Assembly: GCF_900109685.1 (NCBI RefSeq) | Contig: NZ_FOBB01000002.1 | Location: 924,085-988,084, forward strand | Length of the DNA stretch: 64,000 nucleotides | Direction of reading: 5' to 3' | Source of the DNA: Chitinophaga rupis | Lineage (GTDB): Bacteria > Bacteroidota > Bacteroidia > Chitinophagales > Chitinophagaceae | Shown: piece after piece, positions 25,238 through 34,293 of the stretch | Numbering within the stretch: the first letter of the stretch is position 1 | How the letters are laid out: every line of letters begins with the position of its first letter | Notes under the pieces: model-generated | Database searches by the model: none | What the model was told of the DNA's origin: nothing | The model's input: the letters and a program-made list of their open reading frames with translations, nothing else | Program-made: the position numbers and the translations under genes

Positions 25238-26683
25238 CTAGTAACCTGGATTTTGTGTGAGGTTTGAGTTATATTTTATTTCGTCAAACGGAATTGGATA
25301 CAGCTGGTCAGTACTTTGCCAAATACCTCCCTTTTGAGGAGTAACTAGTGGCATTAGTGTGTTGACTATATTGGTGCGTTTCAAATCAAGCCAACGATGG
25401 CCCCATTCAGTAAATAACTCGACTTGTCGTTCATGTAAAATTGCGGTTTCCAAAGCAGAGATGGTGGTTGCCTCTGTGTCCACGAGGCCGGCTCGGTGCC
25501 GAATTACATTAAGATCTGCTTTGGCACCTTCAATATCTCCAGTTTTCAACTTTGCCTCGGCTCTGATTAGATATTGCTCTCCTAGGCGCAATACCATAAG
25601 GTATTCACTTACAGGAGCATTTAATGTTGAGATTTTGTATTTGTAAGGATAGTAATAGGCAATGCCCGTAACAATAGTACTATCTACCCAATCTAGTTTG
25701 CGCTGATCTTCTGGCTCAAAGTTATTCAATAATTCAGGCCTTAAATAGGCTGGGTGTGTATAACCTGGGCCGGTTGCCGGGATTAAAAATGCTAAACCAT
25801 CCTCTGTATTATAGCCTGTTCTAATGGGCTGCAATTGCCAAATGGCCTCCCGGCTGTTTTTGAGGAAAACATTATTTAAACTCTCCAAACCATAAAGGAT
25901 AGTGTTATTGATTACTTCGCTAGATTCCTTTATTGCAAGGCTCCAATTTCCATGGTATAGATAGACTCGAGCTAACAGTGCGCTCGCCGTTGCGTTGTTC
26001 GGACGTATTCGTTCTTCTGAATTGTCTAAGAGATTCGGTCCTAGGTATGCTGGGGCTAATAGGGATTTAGCTTCTGTCAAGTCGGCAATTATTTGTTGAT
26101 ATACCTGGTCTTTTTCTATGCGGTACAAATTTTTGTTAATTGTATAGTCTGTGCTAACGGCCAAAGGAACATCTCCATATAGGTTTGTAAGATAAAAATA
26201 GAAGAATGCGCGCATGAATTTCGCTTCACCTAATAGCTGTTGTTTAACAGCGGCCGTTAATGAATTAGATTTAGTTAACCCCTCAATTGCAGCATTACAG
26301 GTAAAAATATTATTGTAGAATGTAGCCCATGTACCCTTGTCAGAAGTTTGGAGGGAATTGGATGTCAATGCATTCGTATAATAGGCGAGAAGCCTGGTAT
26401 CTGTTACTCCCGAATATAATGTTAATTCATCCGCACTAAGTCCCGTAAATAAAGACAGTCCTTGAGGGCCTGTAAAAGTTCCCGGTTTATTAATCGAAAC
26501 ATAGATACCGGTAAGCACGGCTATTGATGTAGCGTCTGTTGCATATACATTTGCATCAGTTATTTTTGTATAGGGAGCATCTATCTCAACAAATTTGGTG
26601 CAACCAGAGTACTGTATAAGTGAAAGTATAAGTATAATAAATATGCTGTTTTTTGTTATCAGTATTTTAGGCTTAAGGTTCAT
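25238..26683 (-). CDS. SusD/RagB-type nutrient-binding outer membrane lipoprotein
   Basis: A 481-residue lipoprotein: hydrophobic signal with lipobox LIQYSGC, then the SusD alpha-helical TPR scaffold (TNALTSNSLQ, LLGEAKFMRAFFYFYLTNLYGDVPL, the hallmark RAFFYF...YGDVPL). C-terminal markers include RLGEQYLIRAEAKLKTGDIEGAKADLNVIRHRAGL and LHERQVELFTEWGHRWLDLKRT. It caps the SusC barrel on the cell surface and binds the substrate. It is immediately downstream of susC (29 bp gap). Confidence 0.95.
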   Translation of the reverse strand: MNLKPKILITKNSIFIILILSLIQYSGCTKFVEIDAPYTKITDANVYATDATSIAVLTGIYVSINKPGTFTGPQGLSLFTGLSADELTLYSGVTDTRLLAYYTNALTSNSLQTSDKGTWATFYNNIFTCNAAIEGLTKSNSLTAAVKQQLLGEAKFMRAFFYFYLTNLYGDVPLAVSTDYTINKNLYRIEKDQVYQQIIADLTEAKSLLAPAYLGPNLLDNSEERIRPNNATASALLARVYLYHGNWSLAIKESSEVINNTILYGLESLNNVFLKNSREAIWQLQPIRTGYNTEDGLAFLIPATGPGYTHPAYLRPELLNNFEPEDQRKLDWVDSTIVTGIAYYYPYKYKISTLNAPVSEYLMVLRLGEQYLIRAEAKLKTGDIEGAKADLNVIRHRAGLVDTEATTISALETAILHERQVELFTEWGHRWLDLKRTNIVNTLMPLVTPQKGGIWQSTDQLYPIPFDEIKYNSNLTQNPGY

Positions 26684-26712
26684 TTTTCAATATTTTAAGG
26701 GTTATTTGTTTC

Positions 26713-29700
26713 TTATAATCCTACTTGTATTCCCGCTGTAAGCATCCGTAGTGGAGGCAATGAAATAGTACTTTGATTCTCTGGATCTATTCCTTTGTAC
26801 TTTGTAAAGGTTAATAAATTTTGACCTTGCACATAAACTTTGCAACTTTGTAGGTGTATAACCCGTTTCCATTGAATTGGCAGTTGCCACGATATCGATA
26901 GATTTTTCAAACGAATGTAAGAGGCATCGGTGTAAGCCGCATCGCTTCCTCTGGCAATGCTTAATTGGGTTAATGATCCGAGAAAATCAGTTGAATATTT
27001 TTGTATCTGAACAACGTCTCCCGGTTTTTGCCAGCGGTCCAATACATAGATTGGCTGGTTGCTTGCTCCACTGATAAAGACACCAGGACCTAAGGCGCTG
27101 TTGCCATTAAAGAGAACATTCGCGCCTATTTGTTTGGCAAACTGCAGCAGAAAATCAATTTCAATTCCTTTAAAGATGAATGTATTTTGCCAGCCTCCAT
27201 AAAATTTAGGAAAAGCGTTAATAAGTACATTTGCTGCTGTTAGATAATCAGGTGTAGAAGTGGGTTTACCATCTTTGTCTGCAACCCGGTATAAGCCCGT
27301 ATTAGGATCAACTCCTAGGAAATGATAGGCTTTTGTCAGATTGAGTGGCTTACCGATAATTAAGCTATTGGTGTATGGCGAAGTGGCTAAATCTGGGAAA
27401 GCGATTAATTTATTTTGGGGTAATGTGAGGTTAACGTTACTAGTCCAGAAGATATTGCCTATTTTTAGGTCTGTTGTATTGACGGAAAATTCCCAGTTAA
27501 TATTTTGTACAGTTGCAGGAAAATTGCGTATGATATTACCAAATCCTGTAATGTCGGGCAGTGTATAAGGAATTAACTGATTGGACGAGCGGTTACGGCT
27601 ATAAGTTGCATTGAATAATAATTTATCTTTTATAAACCCTAATTCGATGCCCATCTGCAATTTCTTTGTTTCTTCCCACTTTAAGTAAGGGTTTGATAAA
27701 CCTGCCGGTCTTAAGCTGGTTATTCCCTGATATGGATTACTTGCAAAATAGACATTATATAGGCTCATAAAACTATAATCCGTTAATTGATCATTGCCGG
27801 TATTGCCATAACTGCTTCGTAGTTTACCAAAACTAAGAAAAGGGAGGTTGTTTAGTATAAAGTTAGTACCTGAAAATATCCATGCTGCACCTACTGCACC
27901 AAAGGTATGGAAGCGGTTTGCCGTACCAAACCGGGAGCTTCCGTCACGGCGCGCAGTTACGTTAATTACATATCTATCTTGCAAATTGTAATTGATGCGG
28001 CCAAATAGTGCATTATATTTATATTGTGTATAAAACGAACTGCCAGGAAAGATAGTTGCCGCAGATAGAATATTTGGCAATGCCTGATCTGAATTGTATC
28101 CATAGCCTATAAAGGATTCCCCACTTCCAGTATTTTGAAGCAGAGTACTGCCCAATAAGCTTTCAAGCATCCCTTTTCCAATTTGTTTTTTATATGTCAA
28201 TAAAGGCTCTATTATCCAGGAGTTTAGGCTTCTACTGCCATAAATTGCAGATCTTTCTATATAAGGCCTATCTTCCGGCCTTTGAGATACTAGTGGCGTT
28301 GGGCTATAATCTTTTGTTTGCATATTTGTATATCCTAAACTAGTTCCAATCTCTAATCCAGGTAGAATATCATAGCTCAATGTTAGATTACTTATTAAAT
28401 TATTTGTTTTGTTTTGATATTTTATATAAAGACCAGTAAGCGGATTGTCTCGGGTAGAAGAGCCTGTACTATTGGGTGCCCAATTCAAGTCGCCTTCCTT
28501 ATTATATAAAGCAGGAGCATTCGGTTCTGTTTGTATGGCGCTTTGCGTAAGGTCTATACTTGGTAGTTGGTTGTTATCTACCATGTAATTGCCAGTTAAT
28601 TGTAGACGAAATTTTTGATTGAGACTCAAGCTACTGATGTTAAAATGCAATGAGCCTTTTTGATCTGCAAAATCCTTAGGAAAAGGAAATACGGTTGTTT
28701 CCCGATGAAAAGTTCCTCCCACCAGATATTGTGCTACTGAGGTACCTCCGGATACAGAGGCATTAATATTGGTGTATTGAGCAGTACCTCCGATTAATTC
28801 TTTTTGCCAATCCGTATAGCGAGTAGAGTCCCAGGTCCCATTTATGTCATAATCAGTTGGAAGAATAGGTACATTGTCATTTCTAATTGCTTCATGACGC
28901 ATTGCCAAATACTGCTGTGTATTGAGCATTTTTAGTTTGCGGGTTACATGGCCCCAGCCTTTTTGAAGGTTCAGATCAAATCTTACCGGCCCTGCTTTCC
29001 CCCTTTTAGTTGTGATTAGGATAGCCCCATTGGCTGCCCGGGAGCCGTAAATGGCGGTCGCATCGGCATCTTTTAGCACTGTGATGCTTTCAATGTCAGC
29101 TGGGTTAAGATAGCTTAAAGGGTTGCCGGTCCCTGGAACTGCACCTAATGGGGTTTCACCTGAGTTGCCTAATATCCCATCTAAACCAGTGCCAGGCAGT
29201 TGGGAATTAATTGGAACGCCATCAATTATATAGAGCGGATCGTTTCCACTATTAATACTATTCTGACCCTGGATACGTACTTTAACTCCGCCACCCGCAA
29301 TACCTGTATTCTGTGTGATGAACAAACCCGGTACGCGCCCCTGCAGTGCCAATAATGGATTGCTTACCGGCTGTTTTTCTATATCCTTCCCTTTAACCAC
29401 CCCTACGTTACCAGGTGTTAAACGCTGGGTGGTAGTATAGTAGCCTTTTATCTCCGTTTCATCCAGCTTATTCACATCCACATTCAGCTGCATTAAGATC
29501 TTTTGCCCTTTTACTGGTACCTCTCTTCTGCCATATCCCAGGCTGCTTACGATCAATGTAGATCCAACAGGAATCCTGGCCAGCGCAAAATTGCCGTTAG
29601 CATCTGTAACAGCCCCTTGCGTAGTACCTTTTACCTGTACCGTTGCACCGGGCAGTGGTACGCCATCTGCGTCTGTTATTTTACCGGTAAGCATAGCCGG

Positions 29701-30090
29701 TATTACGGTGCTGTCTCCATCAATTTTTTTTTCAGGCGCAGGCTCTTTTTTATGAATTACCAGCACATCATCACTGTACTTCCATTCCAGTTCTTTACCC
29801 CTCAGTACATACGCCAGCACATCATCCAGCGGCGTTTCTTTAAAATTCACATTTACTTTCTCATCCTGGTTCAGCGCCGTGGCAGCGGTACTGTACATGA
29901 CAGCAAAGCCGGTTTGCTGTTTAATAGCTTTAAATACAGCCCGCAGGGTGGTGTTACCATTCAGGGTAACCGGATGATCATTCTGCGAGCCGGTGTATGC
30001 CTGGGCATACCCATAGGTTAGGGATAGAATAAAAACAAGTAACAGCCATGGGTTTAAATAGCTGCGTAAAAGCAATAGCATTGGTTGCAT
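26713..30090 (-). CDS. SusC/RagA-type TonB-linked outer membrane transporter with STN domain
   Basis: A 1125-residue protein. Order of domains: signal peptide; STN domain (residues about 45-115, TLRAVFKAIKQQTGFAVMY), which contacts a FecR-type regulator; carboxypeptidase-like domain (GKITDADGVPLPGATVQVKG); plug with VGVVKGKDIEKQPVSNPLLAL, GRVPGLFITQNTG and SITVLKDADATAIYGSRAANG; then the barrel ending in the aromatic-containing AGIQVGL. It imports a surface-bound ligand using TonB energy. The STN domain and the divergent ECF sigma/FecR pair at 30385-32150 indicate substrate-induced trans-envelope control. Start: ATG 30090, with another ATG three codons downstream. Confidence 0.95.
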   Translation of the reverse strand: MQPMLLLLRSYLNPWLLLVFILSLTYGYAQAYTGSQNDHPVTLNGNTTLRAVFKAIKQQTGFAVMYSTAATALNQDEKVNVNFKETPLDDVLAYVLRGKELEWKYSDDVLVIHKKEPAPEKKIDGDSTVIPAMLTGKITDADGVPLPGATVQVKGTTQGAVTDANGNFALARIPVGSTLIVSSLGYGRREVPVKGQKILMQLNVDVNKLDETEIKGYYTTTQRLTPGNVGVVKGKDIEKQPVSNPLLALQGRVPGLFITQNTGIAGGGVKVRIQGQNSINSGNDPLYIIDGVPINSQLPGTGLDGILGNSGETPLGAVPGTGNPLSYLNPADIESITVLKDADATAIYGSRAANGAILITTKRGKAGPVRFDLNLQKGWGHVTRKLKMLNTQQYLAMRHEAIRNDNVPILPTDYDINGTWDSTRYTDWQKELIGGTAQYTNINASVSGGTSVAQYLVGGTFHRETTVFPFPKDFADQKGSLHFNISSLSLNQKFRLQLTGNYMVDNNQLPSIDLTQSAIQTEPNAPALYNKEGDLNWAPNSTGSSTRDNPLTGLYIKYQNKTNNLISNLTLSYDILPGLEIGTSLGYTNMQTKDYSPTPLVSQRPEDRPYIERSAIYGSRSLNSWIIEPLLTYKKQIGKGMLESLLGSTLLQNTGSGESFIGYGYNSDQALPNILSAATIFPGSSFYTQYKYNALFGRINYNLQDRYVINVTARRDGSSRFGTANRFHTFGAVGAAWIFSGTNFILNNLPFLSFGKLRSSYGNTGNDQLTDYSFMSLYNVYFASNPYQGITSLRPAGLSNPYLKWEETKKLQMGIELGFIKDKLLFNATYSRNRSSNQLIPYTLPDITGFGNIIRNFPATVQNINWEFSVNTTDLKIGNIFWTSNVNLTLPQNKLIAFPDLATSPYTNSLIIGKPLNLTKAYHFLGVDPNTGLYRVADKDGKPTSTPDYLTAANVLINAFPKFYGGWQNTFIFKGIEIDFLLQFAKQIGANVLFNGNSALGPGVFISGASNQPIYVLDRWQKPGDVVQIQKYSTDFLGSLTQLSIARGSDAAYTDASYIRLKNLSISWQLPIQWKRVIHLQSCKVYVQGQNLLTFTKYKGIDPENQSTISLPPLRMLTAGIQVGL

Positions 30091-30262
30091 AGCGGTTAGT
30101 TTGCGTTGATCGGAAATTGTTTAAACCCCGGTATGTTGGCCATAGGTGAGGGAGAGGAATTATAATTAAGAATAAATAATTAATATTCCTGCTTTTGCTA
30201 CTATTACTGTGGCATTTTTGCAGTGTACCATTCGATTGTTTTTGTTAACAATACATTAATGA

Positions 30263-30303
30263 ATGCATTAACATGTTATTAAGGGATGCGTTAACATCTT
30301 ATT
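30263..30303. promoter_or_regulatory. Two 18-bp direct repeats in the susC/sigma divergent region
   Basis: ATGCATTAACATGTTATT (30263-30280) and ATGCGTTAACATCTTATT (30286-30303) differ at 2 of 18 positions and are spaced 23 bp, about two helical turns. They lie in the 294-bp region between susC and the ECF sigma gene. A regulator or sigma binding role is inferred. Confidence 0.5.
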
Positions 30304-30384
30304 CACGTTATTGGTCTTTTATACTGCTAACTTTAAGCATGCCAACAGGTTAAGTGCCCGGCAGGTTCTTTATACGTATTAAAT

Positions 30385-30972
30385 ATGACCACAACTATGT
30401 CAGTGTACGAAGAAGATCTTATATTACTGCAGCAACTGAAAGCCGGAACGCCGGAGGCCTTTACTGCCTTTTATGAAAAGTACCGCCGCTACCTGATGAT
30501 AGTAGCTGCCTCTATACTGGAAGATGAGATGGAAGCGCAGGACCTGGTGCAGGATTTTTTTGTTGACTTCTGGGAGCGGCAGTTGTATATGCGAATAGAC
30601 CCGGGGCAAAGCAAAAGTGAAGACGTAGTAATAAAGGGATATGTGCATAAGGTGGTATATAACCGGTGCATGGACAGGTTAACGGCAAGAAAAGCTAAAC
30701 AAAAACGAATAGCACATATGCCTGTACAGGATGAAGCCTGCGCTCCAGAGATAAGGATGGAGATAGCCGAGTGGCAGCAGCAACTGAGCTGGTCTTTAAA
30801 AACAGCCATTGCGCAAATACCGCCGCTCTCTGCCCGGGTGTTTGAGCTTTCTTACATACAACGCAAGAGCAGGATAGAAGTGGCAATGGAAATGGGGGTA
30901 AGCCCTAATACGGTAAAAAACCAGCTGCTGCGTGCTATGAAAATACTGCGGCATCATTTAAAGAAAGGATAA
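30385..30972 (+). CDS. ECF RNA polymerase sigma factor (FecI/SusC-associated type)
   Basis: A 195-residue sigma-70 family factor. Region 2 is at residues 20-95 (AFTAFYEKYRRYLMIVAASIL, DLVQDFFVDFW, GYVHKVVYNRCMDRL). Region 4 is at residues 125-190 (AIAQIPPLSARVFELSYIQRKSRIEVAMEMG, then VSPNTVKNQLLRAMKILR). It should direct transcription of the divergent susCD operon when released by the FecR protein encoded 45 bp downstream. It stands exactly in the usual Bacteroidota sigma-FecR-SusC arrangement. Confidence 0.93.
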   Translation: MTTTMSVYEEDLILLQQLKAGTPEAFTAFYEKYRRYLMIVAASILEDEMEAQDLVQDFFVDFWERQLYMRIDPGQSKSEDVVIKGYVHKVVYNRCMDRLTARKAKQKRIAHMPVQDEACAPEIRMEIAEWQQQLSWSLKTAIAQIPPLSARVFELSYIQRKSRIEVAMEMGVSPNTVKNQLLRAMKILRHHLKKG

Positions 30973-31016
30973 AATGACAATAGTACATATGCACTGGAAA
31001 CCCTGTAATAGTGATA

Positions 31017-32150
31017 ATGAAGCGTGACCCCCGCCATATACATGCACTTATGAGCTCCTGGATAGCTGGTGAGATCAGTGAGGTTGATGCATTGTACCTG
31101 AAGCAGCTGATAGCTACCGACCCTGAGGTGCTGGAAGCCTGGGAGGAGTTTAAGCATAAATTTTTACCGGAAGATGTGCACAATGGATTTTTACGGTATG
31201 AAGATATACCTTGGCTGCCGGCAGAAACCATCACAAAAAAAACTCCGCGTAAACAAATCCGGAATATTTTATTGTACGTAAGTGTAGCAGCAGCAATGCT
31301 TACAGGAGTGGTAGCAGGCATATTATTTTATAACAGGCAGGCGCCAACGAAAGCCGTGGTTGCTGCCGCAGATAACAAAAATATTACCCTGCAGCTGGCG
31401 AATGGTAAAACCATTAACCTTTCACAGGCGCAGGATAAGATACAGCTGGCCGGGGCAAAGCTGACCAATAACGGGAAAGCCTTATCATACACCCTGGACG
31501 GCAACAATACCGGCAGCAATGATGCCGGCGCCATCAGCAAGCTAACAGTTCCAATAGGAAAGGACTATAAGATGTTTCTGGCTGACGGGTCTGAAATCCA
31601 TTTGAATTCAGGCACAGAGGTCACCCTCTCTCTCGCCCTTAAGGGTTCTTCCCGTGAGATTACGGTCTCCGGGGAGGCCTTTCTCAGGGTTGCTCCCCAG
31701 GCCGGCAGGCCTTTCCTGGTACACACCCCACATGGTACGGTACAGGTACTGGGAACCAGCTTTAACGTAAACACATACGATTCCGGGATAGTAAAAGTAG
31801 CTTTAGTAGAAGGGAAGGTACAATTTGCAGGCGTAACCATTCAGCCGGGAAAGGAAGCGGTATATACCGTGGAAAAAGGAGTACAGGTACAGGCATTTGA
31901 TGAGGACGAGACGCTGGGCTGGCAGGAAGGGAAATACTACTTTTCAGATGTCACCCTGCAGGAAATTGTAAATGTACTGCCCCGATGGTATGGCACAAAC
32001 GTGTTAATAGATAACCCCAAATTAGCGGGTGAACACTTTGCGGGAATGATGGACCGTAACAAGCCTATCACCACCTTCCTTGACAACCTGGAGAGCGCCC
32101 GTAAGATCAAGTATCACTTTGATAATGAAGGAGTTTTGCATTTAAAATAA
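31017..32150 (+). CDS. FecR family anti-sigma/sensor protein
   Basis: About 377 residues from the ATG at 31017; the frame can also start at a GTG two codons upstream. The N-terminal cytoplasmic part (MSSWIAGEISEVDALYLKQL) is the anti-sigma segment. A single membrane helix follows (NILLYVSVAAAMLTGVVAGILFY). The periplasmic FecR domain reads KLTVPIGKDYKMFLADGSEIHLNSGT, GEAFLRVAPQAGRPFLVHT, VQVLGTSFNVNTYDSG. The C-terminal DUF4974-type domain (FSDVTLQEIVNVLPRWYGTNVLI) contacts the STN domain of SusC. A terminator at 32191-32214 closes the sigma-FecR unit. Confidence 0.93.
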   Translation: MKRDPRHIHALMSSWIAGEISEVDALYLKQLIATDPEVLEAWEEFKHKFLPEDVHNGFLRYEDIPWLPAETITKKTPRKQIRNILLYVSVAAAMLTGVVAGILFYNRQAPTKAVVAAADNKNITLQLANGKTINLSQAQDKIQLAGAKLTNNGKALSYTLDGNNTGSNDAGAISKLTVPIGKDYKMFLADGSEIHLNSGTEVTLSLALKGSSREITVSGEAFLRVAPQAGRPFLVHTPHGTVQVLGTSFNVNTYDSGIVKVALVEGKVQFAGVTIQPGKEAVYTVEKGVQVQAFDEDETLGWQEGKYYFSDVTLQEIVNVLPRWYGTNVLIDNPKLAGEHFAGMMDRNKPITTFLDNLESARKIKYHFDNEGVLHLK

Positions 32151-32190
32151 GTACTGAATAGTTTCATTTTTGCACCAAAGCACAACACAA

Positions 32191-32214
32191 GGCCGTTCTC
32201 TCACGGTCTTTTTT
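32191..32214 (+). terminator. Rho-independent terminator after fecR
   Basis: Stem GGCCGT / ACGGTC (with end G-C pairing through 32191-32208), loop of six bases, then TTTTTT. It lies 41 bp after the FecR stop. Confidence 0.6.
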
Positions 32215-32339
32215 AGGGGGATAACAGGTGGATAATAAGTATGATGTCATTTCAATAATTTTTTCGAAAATTTGCAACTAAATGATCACTCTGGATGTTT
32301 AGTATGGTAAGATAAAGGAACACGTGTGAACGGGAGACA

Positions 32340-32423
32340 ATGAAAGCCTATAGCCTATTCCTTTCTTTACTATCCACTATCTTAATTGAGGGCCCCAACC
32401 AAACAAAAAAACAACCACTATGA
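32340..32423 (+). CDS. Short upstream ORF (27 aa) overlapping the second fecR start
   Basis: ATG 32340 starts MKAYSLFLSLLSTILIEGPN, then QTKKQPL, with stop TGA at 32421-32423 that overlaps the ATG of the next FecR gene (sequence ATGA). The peptide has a hydrophobic core like a minimal signal peptide. The exact overlap suggests translational coupling. It is only 27 codons, so the chance of coincidence is not small. Confidence 0.35.
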   Translation: MKAYSLFLSLLSTILIEGPNQTKKQPL

Positions 32424-33601
32424 TCAACAACATTGATCGCGATGATTTACTGTTACTGCTGATACGCCGGCAGGAGAATTGTACCAGTTGGGAGGAAGAA
32501 CGCCTGATTGATAAGATTCTGCGTGAGGATGAAGATGCCAGGGAAATGGCAGAAGACGTGCGTGTCACCTATGAAAATCTCGCCAAAACACCCCAAGCCA
32601 GTACACAAGCCCGCGTACAGAGCTTTATTAATATGGAAATACCCCGCAGGGTGGAAGAAAGGGTAGCCAGACTGCCCAAACGCAGGCGGTACCTAAACTA
32701 CGCCGCTGCCGCCCTTGTGGCCGTGGCTACCAGCGCTATAGCCCTGTACTTTCCCTTTTACGAGAAACATACGCCTACCGTTACCCACCTGAAAGGTGTA
32801 ACCCTGGCCATGGCCGGTGGTGATGCCGTACTGCTGGGCGCCAATGAAGATACTATTGTAGCCAATGCAGCCACGCTGCATACCAATGCCTCTATGTTAT
32901 ACTTTACCGCTAAAGCAGGCGCCCTCAATGCCGGCAGGGATAACACCCTGACCGTGCCTGCGGGCAACATGTACAGCCTTACCCTGGCCGATGGTTCTGT
33001 AGTGCACCTGAACTCCGCTACCATCCTGCGCTTTCCCTTTGCCTTTACCGGCACTAAAAGGGAAGTGTTTGTAGACGGGGAGGCCTTCTTTAACGTAGCG
33101 CCTAATGCCAACCAGCCATTTGTAGTACATTCTAAAAAGAAGGATGTACAGGTACTGGGAACTTCCTTTAACATTAATACCTATAATGATCAGTTTATGC
33201 TGTCACTGATTTCCGGCAAGGTAGCAGTGACAGATGTGATAACACAGCCGGTAACAGCCAAAGGAAGCGTGCAGCTGGCGCCCTGCCAGAAGGCCGTACT
33301 GGACCCGCGCACCAATCATATAGAGATTGAAGCAGTGAATGGCAGCAGTGAGCTAAGCTGGCTGCAGGGCATATACCGCTTCCAGCAGGAGCCGCTTTCT
33401 GAAGTATGTAAGGTGGCGGAAAGGTTGTATGGAGTAACGTTTAAATTGGAGAGTGAGGAGCTGGGAAAAACTACGTACACGGGGATCTTGCGTAAGAGCG
33501 ATCTGGATGGGTTCCTGAAGAATTTGAAGATTAACGGAAAAGTGGCAGGGTATGAGCAAGATTGGGATGGAACAGTGTTGTTGAAGGGGATGAAGCGATA
33601 A
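32420..33601 (+). CDS. FecR family anti-sigma/sensor protein without adjacent sigma factor
   Basis: A 393-residue FecR-type protein. The N-terminal cytoplasmic region is charged (LIRRQENCTSWEEERLIDKILRED) and unlike the first FecR. A membrane helix YLNYAAAALVAVATSAIALYF follows. The FecR domain contains TVPAGNMYSLTLADGSVVHLNSAT, DGEAFFNVAPNANQPFVVH and VQVLGTSFNINTYND; the C-terminal domain contains YRFQQEPLSEVCKVAERLYGV. No sigma gene accompanies it; it may act on the sigma factor at 30385 or on a distant one. It follows the first FecR by 269 bp, past a terminator, so it is a separate transcription unit. Confidence 0.9.
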   Translation: MINNIDRDDLLLLLIRRQENCTSWEEERLIDKILREDEDAREMAEDVRVTYENLAKTPQASTQARVQSFINMEIPRRVEERVARLPKRRRYLNYAAAALVAVATSAIALYFPFYEKHTPTVTHLKGVTLAMAGGDAVLLGANEDTIVANAATLHTNASMLYFTAKAGALNAGRDNTLTVPAGNMYSLTLADGSVVHLNSATILRFPFAFTGTKREVFVDGEAFFNVAPNANQPFVVHSKKKDVQVLGTSFNINTYNDQFMLSLISGKVAVTDVITQPVTAKGSVQLAPCQKAVLDPRTNHIEIEAVNGSSELSWLQGIYRFQQEPLSEVCKVAERLYGVTFKLESEELGKTTYTGILRKSDLDGFLKNLKINGKVAGYEQDWDGTVLLKGMKR

Positions 33602-33623
33602 AAATAATGTTTGAAAATAGAAC

Positions 33624-33657
33624 CTGACAGGCCGATGACTGTCAGGTTTTTTTTTAT
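33624..33657 (+). terminator. Rho-independent terminator after second fecR
   Basis: Perfect 8-bp stem CCTGACAG (33624-33631) / CTGTCAGG (33640-33647) with an 8-base loop and a long T run. Confidence 0.85.
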
Positions 33658-33659
33658 TT

Positions 33660-33836
33660 TATAGTACGCACAAATACCGATATTTTAATCATTTGGATGA
33701 GCTGTTTAATTTAGCATTCAAGTTTCAGCTGCCGCTTACTTCCGCGCAATTTGACCTATTCAGGAATCTAAATCTCTGCTATGATTGGTTACTAGCGCCC
33801 AACCCATTTGAGTTTTACTATAGAGATCACATGTAA
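33660..33836 (+). pseudogene. Start-less coding remnant (about 58 codons)
   Basis: One plus frame is open without an ATG or GTG until the end: THKYRYFNHLDELFNLAFKF, QLPLTSAQFDLFRNLNLCYD, WLLAPNPFEFYYRDHM, stop at 33834-33836. Composition looks coding. The 5' end runs into the terminator of the FecR gene, so it seems the tail of a deleted gene. Family not recognised. From 33837 to 34014 I see no gene. Confidence 0.4.
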
Positions 33837-34014
33837 ATCTATATAAATGGCTGGAACGAAAAATAAAGTGGACAATGGCATGGTACTATTTGTGTATATG
33901 GACGTATTATAAGGATAAGTCAGTTCATTTCTTGTCGATCGTCTATGGGAACCGGGACAATGATCAGTCAGCTGTTTACTGTTTGATATCGCTGGAAATT
34001 ATTTAAACTCACAT

Positions 34015-34293
34015 ATGAAAACTTATCTCATTGGCTACGACCTCAATAAACCACATCAAGATTATCCTGAGTTAATCAATAAGATTAAACAGTTTAAAAC
34101 CTGGTGGCATTATCTTGATTCCACCTGGATAGTTAAATCTGATCTTACTGCTGCTCAAATCCGGGAGTACTTAAAACCTCACATTGACTCTAATGATGAA
34201 TTGCTTGTTGTTAGCTTAACCGGGGAGGGGGCCTGGTATGGATTTAACGACAAAGGATCAAAATGGTTAAAGAATAACTTAACCCCTAGTTGA
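34015..34293 (+). CDS. SinR-family / Cas2-like small protein
   Basis: A 92-residue protein. MKTYLIGYDLNKPHQDYPEL opens with the ferredoxin-like beta strand and Asp of Cas2 relatives, followed by FKTWWHYLDSTWIV, SAAQIREYLKPHID-like text (TAAQIREYLKPHIDSNDELL) and LLVVSLTGEGAW. This small family is usually annotated as SinR family or Cas2/VapD-like. There is no repeat array and no other cas gene nearby, so it is not a CRISPR component here. Stand-alone members are thought to be nuclease or toxin-like, but the activity is unproven. It opens the putative defence island. Confidence 0.75.
   Translation: MKTYLIGYDLNKPHQDYPELINKIKQFKTWWHYLDSTWIVKSDLTAAQIREYLKPHIDSNDELLVVSLTGEGAWYGFNDKGSKWLKNNLTPS

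Noticed and set aside
29503-30021. 172-codon plus-strand ORF inside susC
   Set aside because: It is antisense to the conserved STN and plug regions of SusC and has no recognisable product.
32693-33174. Antisense ORFs over the second fecR
   Set aside because: They overlap a well-conserved FecR domain and have no independent support.
34015-34293. Part of a CRISPR-Cas locus (Cas2)
   Set aside because: No repeat-spacer array and no other cas gene in the window; stand-alone SinR/Cas2-like proteins are common.
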